The notes under the pieces are model-generated. The model was not told the DNA's origin, searched no databases, and was given only the letters and a program-made list of their open reading frames with translations. From Komagataella phaffii GS115 (lineage: Eukaryota > Ascomycota > Pichiomycetes > Pichiales > Pichiaceae), in the NCBI RefSeq assembly GCF_000027005.1, contig NC_012966.1:558001-622000 (forward strand): DNA of 64,000 nucleotides. Direction: 5' to 3'. Of this stretch, positions 10,021 through 19,082 are shown piece after piece. Position numbers and translations under genes: made by a program. The first letter of the stretch is position 1. The number at the start of each line of letters is the position of its first letter.

Positions 10021-12396
10021 TTACACCCTAGAGTATTTGGAACGGGCCTTCATCTTTTCAATACGAGCCTTCAGTTGGAAAGTTACCTCAGCGGCTCTTC
10101 TCCAGCTTTCATCACTAGAATCCAGCAGCTTTGAGTAATCTGTCCCATACAAATTCTCTTTATGCTCTGAAATTGCGTGGTCTAGAGAAAGCCTATCCAC
10201 TCCATCACTCAACGTGGGACTGAATCGTCCTGGAGGATCTGCTGGCAATGCTGCATCGCTTTTAAATGTATTCACTCTACCATTTCCCTCAGTTTTGTAC
10301 TCATTTTCAAGGTCTCGGATCCTTTCCCTTGCCAGGTCTAAATCATGTTGAAGTCTGTCTATTTGCGTGTCTTTAGATTTTATTATTACTGTCTTGTCAG
10401 TTTCCTCATTTAACAATTCTTTTGTCTTTTCCTGTAAGTTATTGATTTCTTTCATCAGTGTCACACGTTCCGTTTGGTGCTCTTGTTGCCTCCATTCATA
10501 TTTCTCTTTCTCTTGCTCCCATTGTTTCTTTTCTTTCCTTAAATTTTCTAGTTCCAGTCTTTCGGCGGAACTAACATTCGTATCTGGTACGCGAGATATA
10601 GAACGGGCAGTTGTCAAAGAACGATTTGTAAGGCCGTTGGTTCTAGAAGCAACACTCGGAATAGCCCTCCTAGAGGGGGGGCTTTGTTTGGAACTTGGAG
10701 CACGCTTCAATGGGGATGAGGGTCCCCGTTTGCTTGGAACTGGAGAACATTTTGTTGTTGGACCCAACGACGGCTTTGGCCTTCTATCGGTCGCTCTAGT
10801 AGTGGAAGATGGGATGGTGGTTTGTTTTTTCTTTGTTTCAGTTATGGAAACTTCAGCCGTCTCACAAAACTCCATGATATTCTTTCTTTTCCTATCGTCA
10901 ATCTTGTCCATAAATTCGTTCAATGGTCGGGGTCCTACAATTTTCATCAATGTTCCAACTACTTCAAACCCAGCATTTCGGACTGGTGCTTGTGAGTCAT
11001 TGACTAACTTAAGTGCCACTGGTATAAGCAGATCAATATGTTGCGGGGATGGGGCCGTTTTCGAATTTTTCAAGCACCGAATTAAGAATTTAGTAGTTTC
11101 AACTTTTACTTGAGGTGTCTTATTTGCCATCTGTAGAACTGTCTCCTCCATTACAGCCGATAAAGAGCTCGATTCAAAGCATGCATTTAAGGCATCACAA
11201 AGAGATACCAATACTGTGGGTTTTTTCTCCTTCGTTCTCTCCAACAGTGGAGTTAAAACTAGTGAAAGATACTGTTCAAATTCACCTCGCAACCCCTTTG
11301 CCAACAGAAATAAGATAGTGGCTGTCAGCTGCACGACTTGAACGTTAGCGTCTTTTAGGGACTTTCCAAGAATCCTAACTAACCTGGTATAATCACCGGA
11401 CGCCATTCTTGGAACTGCTACGACTTTCTGAACTTCTTCCAGTACTTCAACACGATCTTTCCATTTAGCGGATGATGCCCTAGAATCCAAATCGGAAGGT
11501 AACAACGATAGAATGTTTTGTGGTTCCATAAGATCATAGGCATCAATCTTCGCAGAAGAATCGGACACAGGTTCAATATCAGGCTCTGTCATAGATACAT
11601 CATTCTCAGATTCTTGGTTAGCTTGTTGAGATCTTAGAAACCTTTTCTGAACAGGCTTAGTCGATTCTAGACTTTCGAAAGCTTTTGTTAAATCTTTTTG
11701 TTGTATAGGCTTCAACTCGGAAAATATAATATCTTTGAACGCGTCACCAATCCATTGGTACAACACCAAAGACAAGCTAGAAACTTGAGCTCTAACATTC
11801 TTATCAGCATGTGAAAACAACTTGGGAATTGAAGGAAACACCAGTTTTGGAGACACTGTAACGGCACCAAAATCTTGGTATATCGTGACGAGTGCTTCCA
11901 CAGAACCAGCAACCAGCTTGGGTAAACGATTCTGTAAGAATGGAAGTATGTGATTTACAACGGGTTCCGGATCTTCAAGTTCCACATAAAGCTCCAGGGC
12001 TTCAATGGATTTGGACTTTGTACCAGCTCTTGTGGAAGCCAGTGTTTTTTCTATCAATGAGGGTACCACTACGTCTCGCGTCCTCAAAGACAACGAAGGG
12101 TCAACAAATTGGATAAACTTACAAAGAGCAGCTACACCAGCTTCTTGTGCGACAACATTTGAGTCTGTGACAATTTTCCTCAATAATTCTGGCTCAGATA
12201 TAATTTGAATCTCTTTGGAATCATCTTGGTCTATCAACTTTTGGATCTCCTCGTACGCTGTCAGTCTACATTTCCAGTTCTTATATTGTTAGTACACATT
12301 GAGCTCCAGAGCCATGATAAATCAAACATGACATACCTTATGTAGGATTCTTTGCTTGAGCGGCAAGGATGAATAATCAGGCTCTTCACTATCCAT
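10021..12396 (-). CDS. STU2: Stu2, XMAP215/TOG-family microtubule polymerase, one intron
   Basis: Stu2 binds tubulin and microtubule plus ends and acts at kinetochores and the spindle pole. Exon 1 is 12396-12337 (20 codons), the intron is 12336-12280 (GTATGT, branch TACTAAC, AAG end), and exon 2 is 12279-10021. The spliced protein has 772 residues, shorter than Saccharomyces Stu2 (888). Exon 1 supplies the TOG1 start (DYSSLPL) and the join reads HK-NWKCRLTAYEEI, matching the conserved W-K-R-AYEE pattern. TOG1 covers about 1-240 and TOG2 about 290-520. A Ser/Pro/Lys/Arg-rich microtubule-binding stretch follows (about 545-610), then a coiled coil (about 625-700) and a short C-terminal tail (FQLKARIEKMKARSKYSRV). 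Confidence 0.93.
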
Positions 12397-12622
12397 GATG
12401 GTGCTTGGCTTGTAAATGAAAGGTAAACAAATACGAATTTGGGATTTGAGATGTTTATTCGCGATCAATCTTGAGCTTAGGGGACGAGATGGAGAAGTGA
12501 CTGAGAGAGTAAGACATACTAGGCAGCTATCCTCTGAGCCAAAAGGTTTAATCTACTTTAGAACTCTGTATGAAAATAGTAAATAAATAAGTAAATAAAT
12601 GCAGCCTCGATACAGTTTCCAA

Positions 12623-13264
12623 TTATGGATAGTTAGAGTATTCTTTGTATTGGGCCACATCAAGGTCCTTCACTTGATCTAGAGGAGGAAGGGTGAAATT
12701 CCAGTTCTCTTCACCATCCCGCACTTCATAGTATTTCCTTAGATCAATTCCGTGAGATTGGTGGTTGGCAACGTTGAACCAGGGGAAAATTGCCAACAGA
12801 AGCTGGGAGTTTGTGGAGTTTCTAGCGGACATGTCTTGTTGGTAAGGGTTCAACAGGGAGGAACCATAAGGTGATTTTTTCTCTGATAAAGCTTTTTTGA
12901 CTTCATATCTATCCTTTGCTACTTCTTTGGCGTTTTCAGAATAACCCCAGAACCTCTTGGTGGAACTGGTATATGCGTAATAGAAACCACCAAAAAACCC
13001 AATCGTGGTTGCAATTCTCATAATACTAGGAGGAGGCATTTTGAAGGTATTTCCTTTGGCAGGTTCGATTTTTTCGAACAATACCATCAACCCTGGGGCA
13101 CCTATGGTACCCAATGCCCATGTTAAGTAGTCGGAAGGTCTAAAGTATCTCACCACACGGGAAAACTTTGGGTCACTGTCGATTAGCTTGGAATGTTAGT
13201 GAATGAGCTCTAACGAAAGGATTTCATGTGGCAGGAATGAATTACTTACTTCATAAGTTTCCAT
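12623..13264 (-). CDS. Mitochondrial complex I accessory subunit, NUXM / 20.9 kDa type, one intron
   Basis: This is a fungal accessory subunit of NADH:ubiquinone oxidoreductase (Neurospora 20.9 kDa, Yarrowia NUXM). Exon 1 is 13264-13250 and codes only METYE. The intron is 13249-13187 (GTAAGT, branch CACTAAC, CCAAG end), and exon 2 is 13186-12623, 192 residues in total. Exon 2 opens with LIDSDPKFSRVVRYFRPSDY, the family signature, so the internal ATG at 13156 is not the start. Two hydrophobic stretches follow (about 38-60 and 83-100), then a hydrophilic C-terminal domain ending KEYSNYP. Its presence implies a proton-pumping complex I, which Saccharomyces lacks. That helps place the organism. 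Confidence 0.88.
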
Positions 13265-13886
13265 TTTAATGCGTTGTAGTACCTCTAGCAAAGACCAATC
13301 AGGATGTTTTCGAAGAGGTTGAGAAATCTGGTCGAAATTTGGCTCGGACACGTCTTAAAAGGTTATGTAAGGAGGTGATGTTAGATAGAGACGAAGCTGT
13401 GGATGAGCTGGAGAACCTTGGTAATCTGAACGGATCTAAAGAACAATCATCACTTTGGGCCTAGAGGTTTACAGAGGTTTGGGCAATTTTTACTACATTA
13501 CCTGGTGTTGGAGACACCCAAATGCTGAGACATTTGTACATGTCGTCGGGGAGATTGTTTGAACGAACTGACGAGAATTGGAATGCCCATTGCAGGATCA
13601 TAACTGATGGGATGGAACATTTATCATGTGCAGTAAGCAAAAGTCGTTTCTTAGTCAATCATATATCTTTTAACAGATACTAAGTAACCATAGGAGATGT
13701 GTTATCTTAGTAGAAGAATGATTTATATATTAATAATATTATATCTTTTTCCTAGATCGCATTGGTCAACTTTGACCAACAACTATGGGTGCTTCAATCC
13801 TAACAGGCTTATACCACTGAAGTTACAGTAATTCTTCCTAGTGAAACTGATTGTGTCCTTACATTACCATGTTTTTCCAAGCTTCG
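13265..13886. other. Gene-free interval between NUXM and tRNA-Arg
   Basis: I find no gene with a proper start here. On the plus strand one frame is open from 13270 to 13461 without an ATG before 13378. It hits a single TAG (13462-13464), then stays open to a TAA at about 13678; its composition is somewhat protein-like. No branch site or 5' splice site was found that would give it a first exon. An 18 bp inverted repeat (TTGGTCAA-CT-TTGACCAA) lies at 13762-13779. The left end must contain the NUXM promoter. Confidence 0.4.
13762..13779. repeat. 18 bp perfect inverted repeat
   Basis: TTGGTCAA and its exact complement TTGACCAA are separated by 2 bases. It lies about 108 bp upstream of the tRNA-Arg gene. 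It could be a binding site for a dimeric factor or chance; nothing else supports a function. Confidence 0.5.
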
Positions 13887-13994
13887 TTCCTCATGGCCCA
13901 ATGGTCAAGGCGTCTGGCTACGATTAGCCAACTCCGAGTAAACTCGGGGTAATAGGAAACCAGAAGATTCCAGGTTCGACTCCTGGTGGGGAAG
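13887..13994 (+). tRNA. tRNA-Arg(ACG) with a 35-nt intron
   Basis: The acceptor stem TTCCTCA pairs with TGGGGAA at the other end, and the discriminator is G. The D arm, anticodon stem (TCTGG with CCAGA), anticodon ACG and T arm (CCAGG-TTCGACT-CCTGG) are all present. Removing 13924-13958, one base 3' of the anticodon, leaves a 73-nt tRNA nearly identical to yeast tRNA-Arg(ACG). The intron has a short stem-loop of its own (CTCCGAGT-AA-ACTCGGGG). A T7 run at 13999-14005 is the Pol III terminator. ACG would be edited to ICG and reads CGU/CGC/CGA codons. Confidence 0.93.
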
Positions 13995-13998
13995 CTTC

Positions 13999-14005
13999 TT
14001 TTTTT
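13999..14005 (+). terminator. Pol III terminator of tRNA-Arg
   Basis: This run of seven T residues starts five bases after the tRNA 3' end, as expected for RNA polymerase III termination. Confidence 0.85.
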
Positions 14006-14332
14006 CTGAGTTGTATTGGGGAAAAACTGAGGCGCATTAATCTATTCCCAACAAATTCCACACCAACTACGTTACTCATGTGAGAGCCTCTTTGCAGTTT
14101 CAGTACAATTACCTTCCATTAATCATCTGGCATCCAGTAGTTACTAAACACCCTATTGATGACCAAATATTCACTCCACGTTACCTGATTACCTAATAAT
14201 AGTTAGCGTGATTAGTAACTAAAGAATCTCGAACAACCGATGGCCAACATGCTTATAAGCGGCACAGCATCCCACTCCTGAATTCTCAATTCAATTTCCT
14301 GTTTTATACCACAGTGCTGAAATTAACAAACA
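14006..14332 (+). promoter_or_regulatory. Thioredoxin promoter with two Yap1-type sites
   Basis: TTACTAA lies at 14141-14147 and its reverse complement TTAGTAA at 14212-14218. These are exact matches to the Yap1 response element, 192 and 121 bp upstream of the thioredoxin ATG. A TATA-like TATAAG is at 14254-14259, 79 bp before the ATG. In Saccharomyces the thioredoxin gene TRX2 is a classic Yap1 target under peroxide stress, so peroxide induction here is a reasonable inference. Confidence 0.65.
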
Positions 14333-14641
14333 ATGGTTCAAGAAATTAACTCTGCTGAAGAATTTGACAAGGCTATCGCCTCTGGTGTCGTCCTCGTGGA
14401 CTTTTTTGCCACATGGTGTGGTCCTTGTAAGATGATTGCTCCTGTCTTGGACAAGTTCTCCAAGGAGTATGAGCAAGTTACCTTCTACAAGGTTGACGTT
14501 GACAAGTTGAGTGAGGTTGCTGCTCGTTTTGAGATCTCTGCCATGCCAACTTTCTTGTTCTTCCAGAACGGAGAGGTTGTCTCCAAGGTTACTGGAGCCA
14601 ATGCTGCTGCTATCAAGCAGACCATAACCAAGTTGATTTAA
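14333..14641 (+). CDS. TRX1: Cytosolic thioredoxin
   Basis: This is a small redox protein that reduces disulfides in peroxiredoxins, ribonucleotide reductase and PAPS reductase and is recycled by thioredoxin reductase. At 102 residues it is the usual cytosolic length. The redox motif WCGPC is at residues 28-32, followed by KMIAP, the cis-proline loop SAMPTF near 72-77 and the conserved C-terminal FFQNGEVV. There is no targeting peptide, which fits the cytosolic Trx1/Trx2 class. Whether it corresponds to TRX1 or TRX2 cannot be decided; this may be the only cytosolic copy. The upstream region carries two Yap1-type sites. Confidence 0.96.
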   Translation: MVQEINSAEEFDKAIASGVVLVDFFATWCGPCKMIAPVLDKFSKEYEQVTFYKVDVDKLSEVAARFEISAMPTFLFFQNGEVVSKVTGANAAAIKQTITKLI

Positions 14642-14724
14642 TAATTTAAGTAACGAAATAATTAGAAAAATGGTATGGATCATGCACAACCAATGTGTAG
14701 CCTTCCCTTGTTTCTTGCTGAAAG

Positions 14725-15693
14725 ATGGCGAGTAGTGCGTTGGTCTCTTCTAGCACCTCACCACAGCCTCGGTGTTACACCATTTTCGTCTTCTTCCTCA
14801 TCTCTACTAGGACCCTTGAACGCAACATGGCGAGAAAGAAATCATTAATGTCCGCAGAGGAAATTCAAGAGATGGCAAATGTCATTATTGAGAAAGAAAT
14901 CCAGCCTCTCTTTGACACTAAAGAACCGTTTCAAATCATTTCTGCAGTGCGGTATGATCCAATAGTAAACGAGGAAGGGATCACAATTGAACCTACGGAA
15001 GAATGTTTCTTTCTGATTGACCGCCATTGCTCCAGACTGAATTTGAGCACTAGCTATTTTGGATGGAAAGTCCAAGTCTCCAAGGAATTGCTAATGGAAA
15101 AATTGATTGAATCTGTAAAAGCTGCTGGAGAGAGCCAAAGCTTGAAATGTCGAGTCTACCTGGACGAACAGGGAAACCTCAATGTCGCCACTGATGTTAT
15201 TCCTGCTAAGCCATTCGGGTTGTTTGAGGGATTAAAGCCTCTTGATCAGTACTCTTCGCTTTTGTGGGACGTAGTCGTTTCACCAGAACCAATAGGGATA
15301 TCGCCCTTCACTTCGTTTAAGACGACCAATAGAGGACACTATAACAAGATCAGAGAGGCTACTCTAAAAGGTGGGCCAGAAGGAAGGCCGCAGGAGGTGC
15401 TACTTTACAACACTGCTGGACAAGTGACAGAGGGAAGCGTCACCAATGTTGCTTTTTACAGAAAGTTTCCTTCCTATGTCGGTCCTGAAAAGGGCACGCT
15501 GAAATGGATAACTCCTCCCCTAAGTACTGGCCCCCTATGCGGGGTTACAAGGGCAGAGCTATTAGCCCGTGAGGACATAGTCGAGGATAGGCTGTTTCTC
15601 AAGGACATTAAGGATGGGGAAGATGTTCTTCTAATGAACGGAATTCAAGGCGTCGTTCGTGGGAAAATCCGAATGGTCTCTAAGAGCGCTTGA
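14725..15693 (+). CDS. ABZ2: Aminodeoxychorismate lyase-like PLP enzyme (class IV aminotransferase fold)
   Basis: This is probably the enzyme that splits aminodeoxychorismate into p-aminobenzoate and pyruvate for folate synthesis. The 322-residue frame has fold-type IV features: a lysine in FKTTNRGHYNKIRE near residue 205 that fits the PLP Schiff base, EGSVTNVAFY near 245 (the conserved E-S-N phosphate/cofactor loop), and the late TGPLCGVTR segment. Two starts are possible: 14725, or the in-frame ATG at 14827 (MARKKSLMSAEEI, 288 residues). The first 34 residues are Ser/Thr-rich with a hydrophobic stretch and may be untranslated. A related D-amino acid or branched-chain aminotransferase is less likely because the similarity is to fungal Abz2. 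Only 28 bp separate its stop from that of SER2. Confidence 0.8.
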   Translation: MASSALVSSSTSPQPRCYTIFVFFLISTRTLERNMARKKSLMSAEEIQEMANVIIEKEIQPLFDTKEPFQIISAVRYDPIVNEEGITIEPTEECFFLIDRHCSRLNLSTSYFGWKVQVSKELLMEKLIESVKAAGESQSLKCRVYLDEQGNLNVATDVIPAKPFGLFEGLKPLDQYSSLLWDVVVSPEPIGISPFTSFKTTNRGHYNKIREATLKGGPEGRPQEVLLYNTAGQVTEGSVTNVAFYRKFPSYVGPEKGTLKWITPPLSTGPLCGVTRAELLAREDIVEDRLFLKDIKDGEDVLLMNGIQGVVRGKIRMVSKSA

Positions 15694-15721
15694 ATTCTCT
15701 TGTCAGGTATATATGTTAATT

Positions 15722-16663
15722 CTATTCGTTAAGAAATCCCTCAATTTCGACATCACTGTAGCCTAAAACGTAGAAGATGTCAGCCAATGATTCCGAATTG
15801 AGTTTGGCAGGAGCCTGTTCTTGGACTTTGGGTTTCGCATTCCAGGCAACTCCAAGACCAGCAATTTTCATCATTGGTAAGTCATTAGCTCCGTCTCCAA
15901 CAGCCAGAACTGAGCTAAAAGGTATATCGTTCTTGGTTGCAATTTCTTTCAACAATTCGGCTTTACGTGCTCCATCAACAACTTCTCCAATCGTAGTGCC
16001 ACTAAGTATTTCCTTTCCTGAAGCATCCACTTCAGTCTTGAGAGTGTTGGCGTAGGCATAGTCTAGACCAAGCTCATTGGAAACATATTCAGCAAGGGGA
16101 ACAAAACCCCCACTCAAAACTGCCAGTTTAATTCCAGCTTTCTTAAGACCTTTGCAGAGTTCACGAGCACCAGGAGTGAACTTCAATTGTGGCTTCAAAG
16201 AATTCCAAAGATCAGAAGACTCAATCCCACGCAGTAGTTCCACTCTTTGAGCCAACGACTGTTTGAAATCCAACTCTCCATTCATAGCTGCTGTTGTGAT
16301 CTTCTCCACTTCGGACTCCACGTTGGCCTTGGCAGCGATTAATTCAATGACCTCCTGCTGGATCAAAGTACTGTCCATATCAAACACCACCAATCGAATG
16401 TCTTTACGGACTTCAAGCTCATTGAATACCAGATCCACGCCTTCTATCTCGGTTGTCCTGACTGCATCTTTTGTGGAGTCTAGATGGTTTCCGTCACAAC
16501 AGTCATTAATTTCAATCTGGAGATCTAAAGCTTTATTGGGTGAGAGCATGCTAATTCCATGAATCTCTGCGTGATGAAGTGTCCGCACAAACTCCCTAAT
16601 CTTGTCAATACTCCCATCAGGGAAGGATTTGCCCTTTGAAATAGCAGTTAAACGATAACTCAT
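15722..16663 (-). CDS. SER2: Phosphoserine phosphatase
   Basis: This is the last step of serine synthesis from 3-phosphoglycerate, a cytosolic HAD-superfamily phosphatase. The 313-residue protein has an N-terminal regulatory-like region (about 1-95), then HAD motif I FDMDSTLIQQE near 104 with the nucleophile aspartate. Motif II follows (VLSGGFVPLAEYV), then motif III/IV (AVGDGANDLPMMKIAG). Length matches yeast Ser2 (309). The divergent gene RRN7 starts 130 bp upstream. Confidence 0.96.
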   Translation of the reverse strand: MSYRLTAISKGKSFPDGSIDKIREFVRTLHHAEIHGISMLSPNKALDLQIEINDCCDGNHLDSTKDAVRTTEIEGVDLVFNELEVRKDIRLVVFDMDSTLIQQEVIELIAAKANVESEVEKITTAAMNGELDFKQSLAQRVELLRGIESSDLWNSLKPQLKFTPGARELCKGLKKAGIKLAVLSGGFVPLAEYVSNELGLDYAYANTLKTEVDASGKEILSGTTIGEVVDGARKAELLKEIATKNDIPFSSVLAVGDGANDLPMMKIAGLGVAWNAKPKVQEQAPAKLNSESLADIFYVLGYSDVEIEGFLNE

Positions 16664-16793
16664 TGAGTGGGAAGTTGAAAAAGTGGAGAAAGAGGTGTAT
16701 AGTTGGGAGACATGGAAAACTAGTTAGCGAAATATTTCAAGAGGTTCGCATAAGGAGTCCGCCATCCATCCTTCTCTAACTCTACCGTTTTCT

Positions 16794-18347
16794 ATGAGTA
16801 CTTGGATCAAGGGCCCGATATGCGGTATAGAGAACTGTTCGTCCCGTCTATATAGGTCGGTGGATGGCCGCCGAGTATGCCGAAGAGGGCATGTGTCGGA
16901 ACATCATATGGATATCGATGATGACGATGGGGCCTTTGTTGTAACTAGAAGGCTCAACATGAGCCAAGGAGACGATGGAACTCTTTTGGCAGGCGGAGCA
17001 CGCTCATCAGTATTCTCTCAGCAGCAGAACGAAGGGGCTGGTGCTCCTCGTGAAAGAGCTCATGGTTTAGATGGTCGCAAGGTCTGTTGGCAATGCTACC
17101 AATATGTGCTTCGAAAACAAGCGCAATGGCTTATTGAAAATCATGGGGTACCTGCGGAATTCGAAACCGTAGTCAAAGAATTATGGATCTTCTATTTAAA
17201 AGGGTATGAACCCACCCCAAAGGAAAAGATCGACGATGCATCTGAAATAGAACGACAATCAGGAACAGAAAATAGGGTACCCAGTCTGCTACATGCTATA
17301 AGCATAATATATTTAGCATTGCTGAGAATGCAAATTCCAATATTTGTCAACGATCTAATATCATGGGTTTCCACAGCTTCTTTACCATATATGAGGGCAT
17401 TTTCAATACTCCCTCGTACATTGCAACAGAGTATTCCTACCCAGTACATTAGGATATTTGAGCCAATTAAACCGCCAATAAGAAATGAACTTTACTGGAT
17501 GATACTTCGTGTTTATCAGTTCATTCATAGAGTGGATCCTAACCCGTTCGTTGTGGATTGTAGTCTATTTCTATTCAAACTGAATTTAGAGCTCCTATTA
17601 CCCTTGGACGTGATGTTAATGGTTCAAAATTGTTTATCTGATATAGATGAGAACGTTTACGAACTACCACTGTTGAAACGGGGGATCCACACCAATTACC
17701 ATAATGACGTGTTTCTTGCCAAAGATCTTGTGAAAATTCCAGAGTTGCGTATAGTGGGGCTCCTAATATGTTGCACTAAGTTCTATTTCTTCAACACTGT
17801 TTCCACTAGGGTAAAAGTGGATATAACACGATGGTACACACTGATAAATCGATACAATTTCACATTCAATGCCGGTCATCTGTCGGAAATGATATTCAAA
17901 GATTCTGATGACAATAAGCTTGCCAAGTGGGACGAAGACCAAGTTGATAGCTACTTGAAATGGTTTGAAGAAAACCTGTTAGAGCAGGAGAAGGACAAAG
18001 ATTCTGCAAATATGGACCCTGCGCAGCGGCGCTTACGGGAAGTATTTACATTACAAGGCATTGACACCGGAGAGAAGGTGAAGAAGTCCTCAAAAGCCTT
18101 CAACTCCGCTGAGGAGAAGCCCACGCTCGTTGAACTGTACCAATCTTTACTTGATGGCATTGAAAACAACGATCCTTCTCGGTCTAACGCGTCGGCGAGT
18201 CCAACGTTGAACTCCATACGGCAGCTTCATGACTTTCTTATCTCCCGCCTATCTATCACTTTTGGAGTCACTGAGGATAGACTCGGTGATATAACACGGC
18301 TTTGTCAATCATCCATTGAGGGGTCTGGGGTAAAGGCAAAGAAATAG
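16794..18347 (+). CDS. RRN7: Rrn7, TFIIB-like subunit of the RNA polymerase I core factor
   Basis: Rrn7 joins Rrn6 and Rrn11 in the core factor that recruits RNA polymerase I to the rDNA promoter (the human counterpart is TAF1B). The 517-residue product opens with an RRN7-type zinc ribbon: CGIENC near residue 10 and CRRGH near 29-33. An acidic linker (DIDDDDG) and a reader/linker-like region follow. The cyclin-fold part follows (HAISIIYLALLRMQIPI onward to about 360). The C-terminal third is charged and low in conservation. Length matches Saccharomyces Rrn7 (514). The stop codon lies in a short GAAATA repeat. Confidence 0.9.
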   Translation: MSTWIKGPICGIENCSSRLYRSVDGRRVCRRGHVSEHHMDIDDDDGAFVVTRRLNMSQGDDGTLLAGGARSSVFSQQQNEGAGAPRERAHGLDGRKVCWQCYQYVLRKQAQWLIENHGVPAEFETVVKELWIFYLKGYEPTPKEKIDDASEIERQSGTENRVPSLLHAISIIYLALLRMQIPIFVNDLISWVSTASLPYMRAFSILPRTLQQSIPTQYIRIFEPIKPPIRNELYWMILRVYQFIHRVDPNPFVVDCSLFLFKLNLELLLPLDVMLMVQNCLSDIDENVYELPLLKRGIHTNYHNDVFLAKDLVKIPELRIVGLLICCTKFYFFNTVSTRVKVDITRWYTLINRYNFTFNAGHLSEMIFKDSDDNKLAKWDEDQVDSYLKWFEENLLEQEKDKDSANMDPAQRRLREVFTLQGIDTGEKVKKSSKAFNSAEEKPTLVELYQSLLDGIENNDPSRSNASASPTLNSIRQLHDFLISRLSITFGVTEDRLGDITRLCQSSIEGSGVKAKK

Positions 18348-18361
18348 AAATAGAAATAGAA
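18341..18361 (+). repeat. Short (GAAATA) tandem repeat over the RRN7 stop codon
   Basis: Three copies of GAAATA plus a partial fourth run across the RRN7 stop (TAG at 18345-18347). Copy-number change would alter only the 3' UTR. In the next frames it gives extra stops that could act as back-up terminators. Confidence 0.7.
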
Positions 18362-19082
18362 TACAGGGCCGTGCCACTTAGTATGACGTCAGGGATACTG
18401 GGCATTTTTGATTGTCCCCGCAGCCTGAACACCCAATTGTTGATTCAAAATGATCATGAAATGATTCAGTCCGAACTGCCGTCAACTGTTGTACCGTCTT
18501 TTCTTTTTCTTTTTCCGTCAGCCTTACAATGTATCAGCTTTTTCCGCTGGCTGCAACGCACTTCCAAGAGATTCCAACCATAAGGCTTTTCTTTTTCTAT
18601 CCTTTCGAGCAAGCATGACAGCAAACGGCATTTTTGGTTTTTCAAGCTTTCCCGCTGGAAATGAAATTTCCGAAGCACCTGACCAATTGATATCAACTAA
18701 TCAAGATGTAGCAGTCAATAGGGCAGGATGAATATGTGCTTGCGCCGCAATCTTGTTTCATCTCAATCGTGCCTTATCTATAGGGTTTTGCTGCTGCCTT
18801 CTCACTTTGCTTTTCTTTTTTTTCGGGTTATCTGAATTTCCCTGCAAAAAAACGCCATTTCAACTGTTCTTTTTCGGAAAATCTGCATAATCCATGCTTG
18901 GCGGGGATCGGTGGATTGAGTCTCACGAGGAAACAAACCCCATTCTCACTTATCACTGACTTGGTCAGCGCGTCCAATCTTCAGCAAGCAGCTTTGTATA
19001 AGTACAGCCCTGCTGCCCTGCACTCATATTTCTCTTTTCTAAGTTTTTTGACACATACAAAACTCTCAACACAGCAGTCATA
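18348..19082 (+). promoter_or_regulatory. Long upstream region of the amino acid permease with GATA-type sites
   Basis: No supported gene lies in these 735 bp. The region is rich in pyrimidine runs typical of a nucleosome-poor promoter. GATAAG cores occur on the minus strand at 18773-18778 and 18949-18954, with GATAAC at 18827-18832. A TATA-like TATAAG is at 18997-19002, 81-86 bp before the ATG. GATA factors mediate nitrogen catabolite repression of amino acid permeases in yeasts, so nitrogen control is a plausible inference. Confidence 0.5.

Noticed and set aside
10367..11113. 248-codon plus-strand frame
   Set aside because: It is an antisense shadow of the STU2 coiled-coil and linker region, rich in Phe/Ser/Leu as expected from the complement of Lys/Glu codons.
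13461..13658. 65-codon minus-strand frame
   Set aside because: It has no family resemblance and lies in a gene-free interval; composition is unremarkable.
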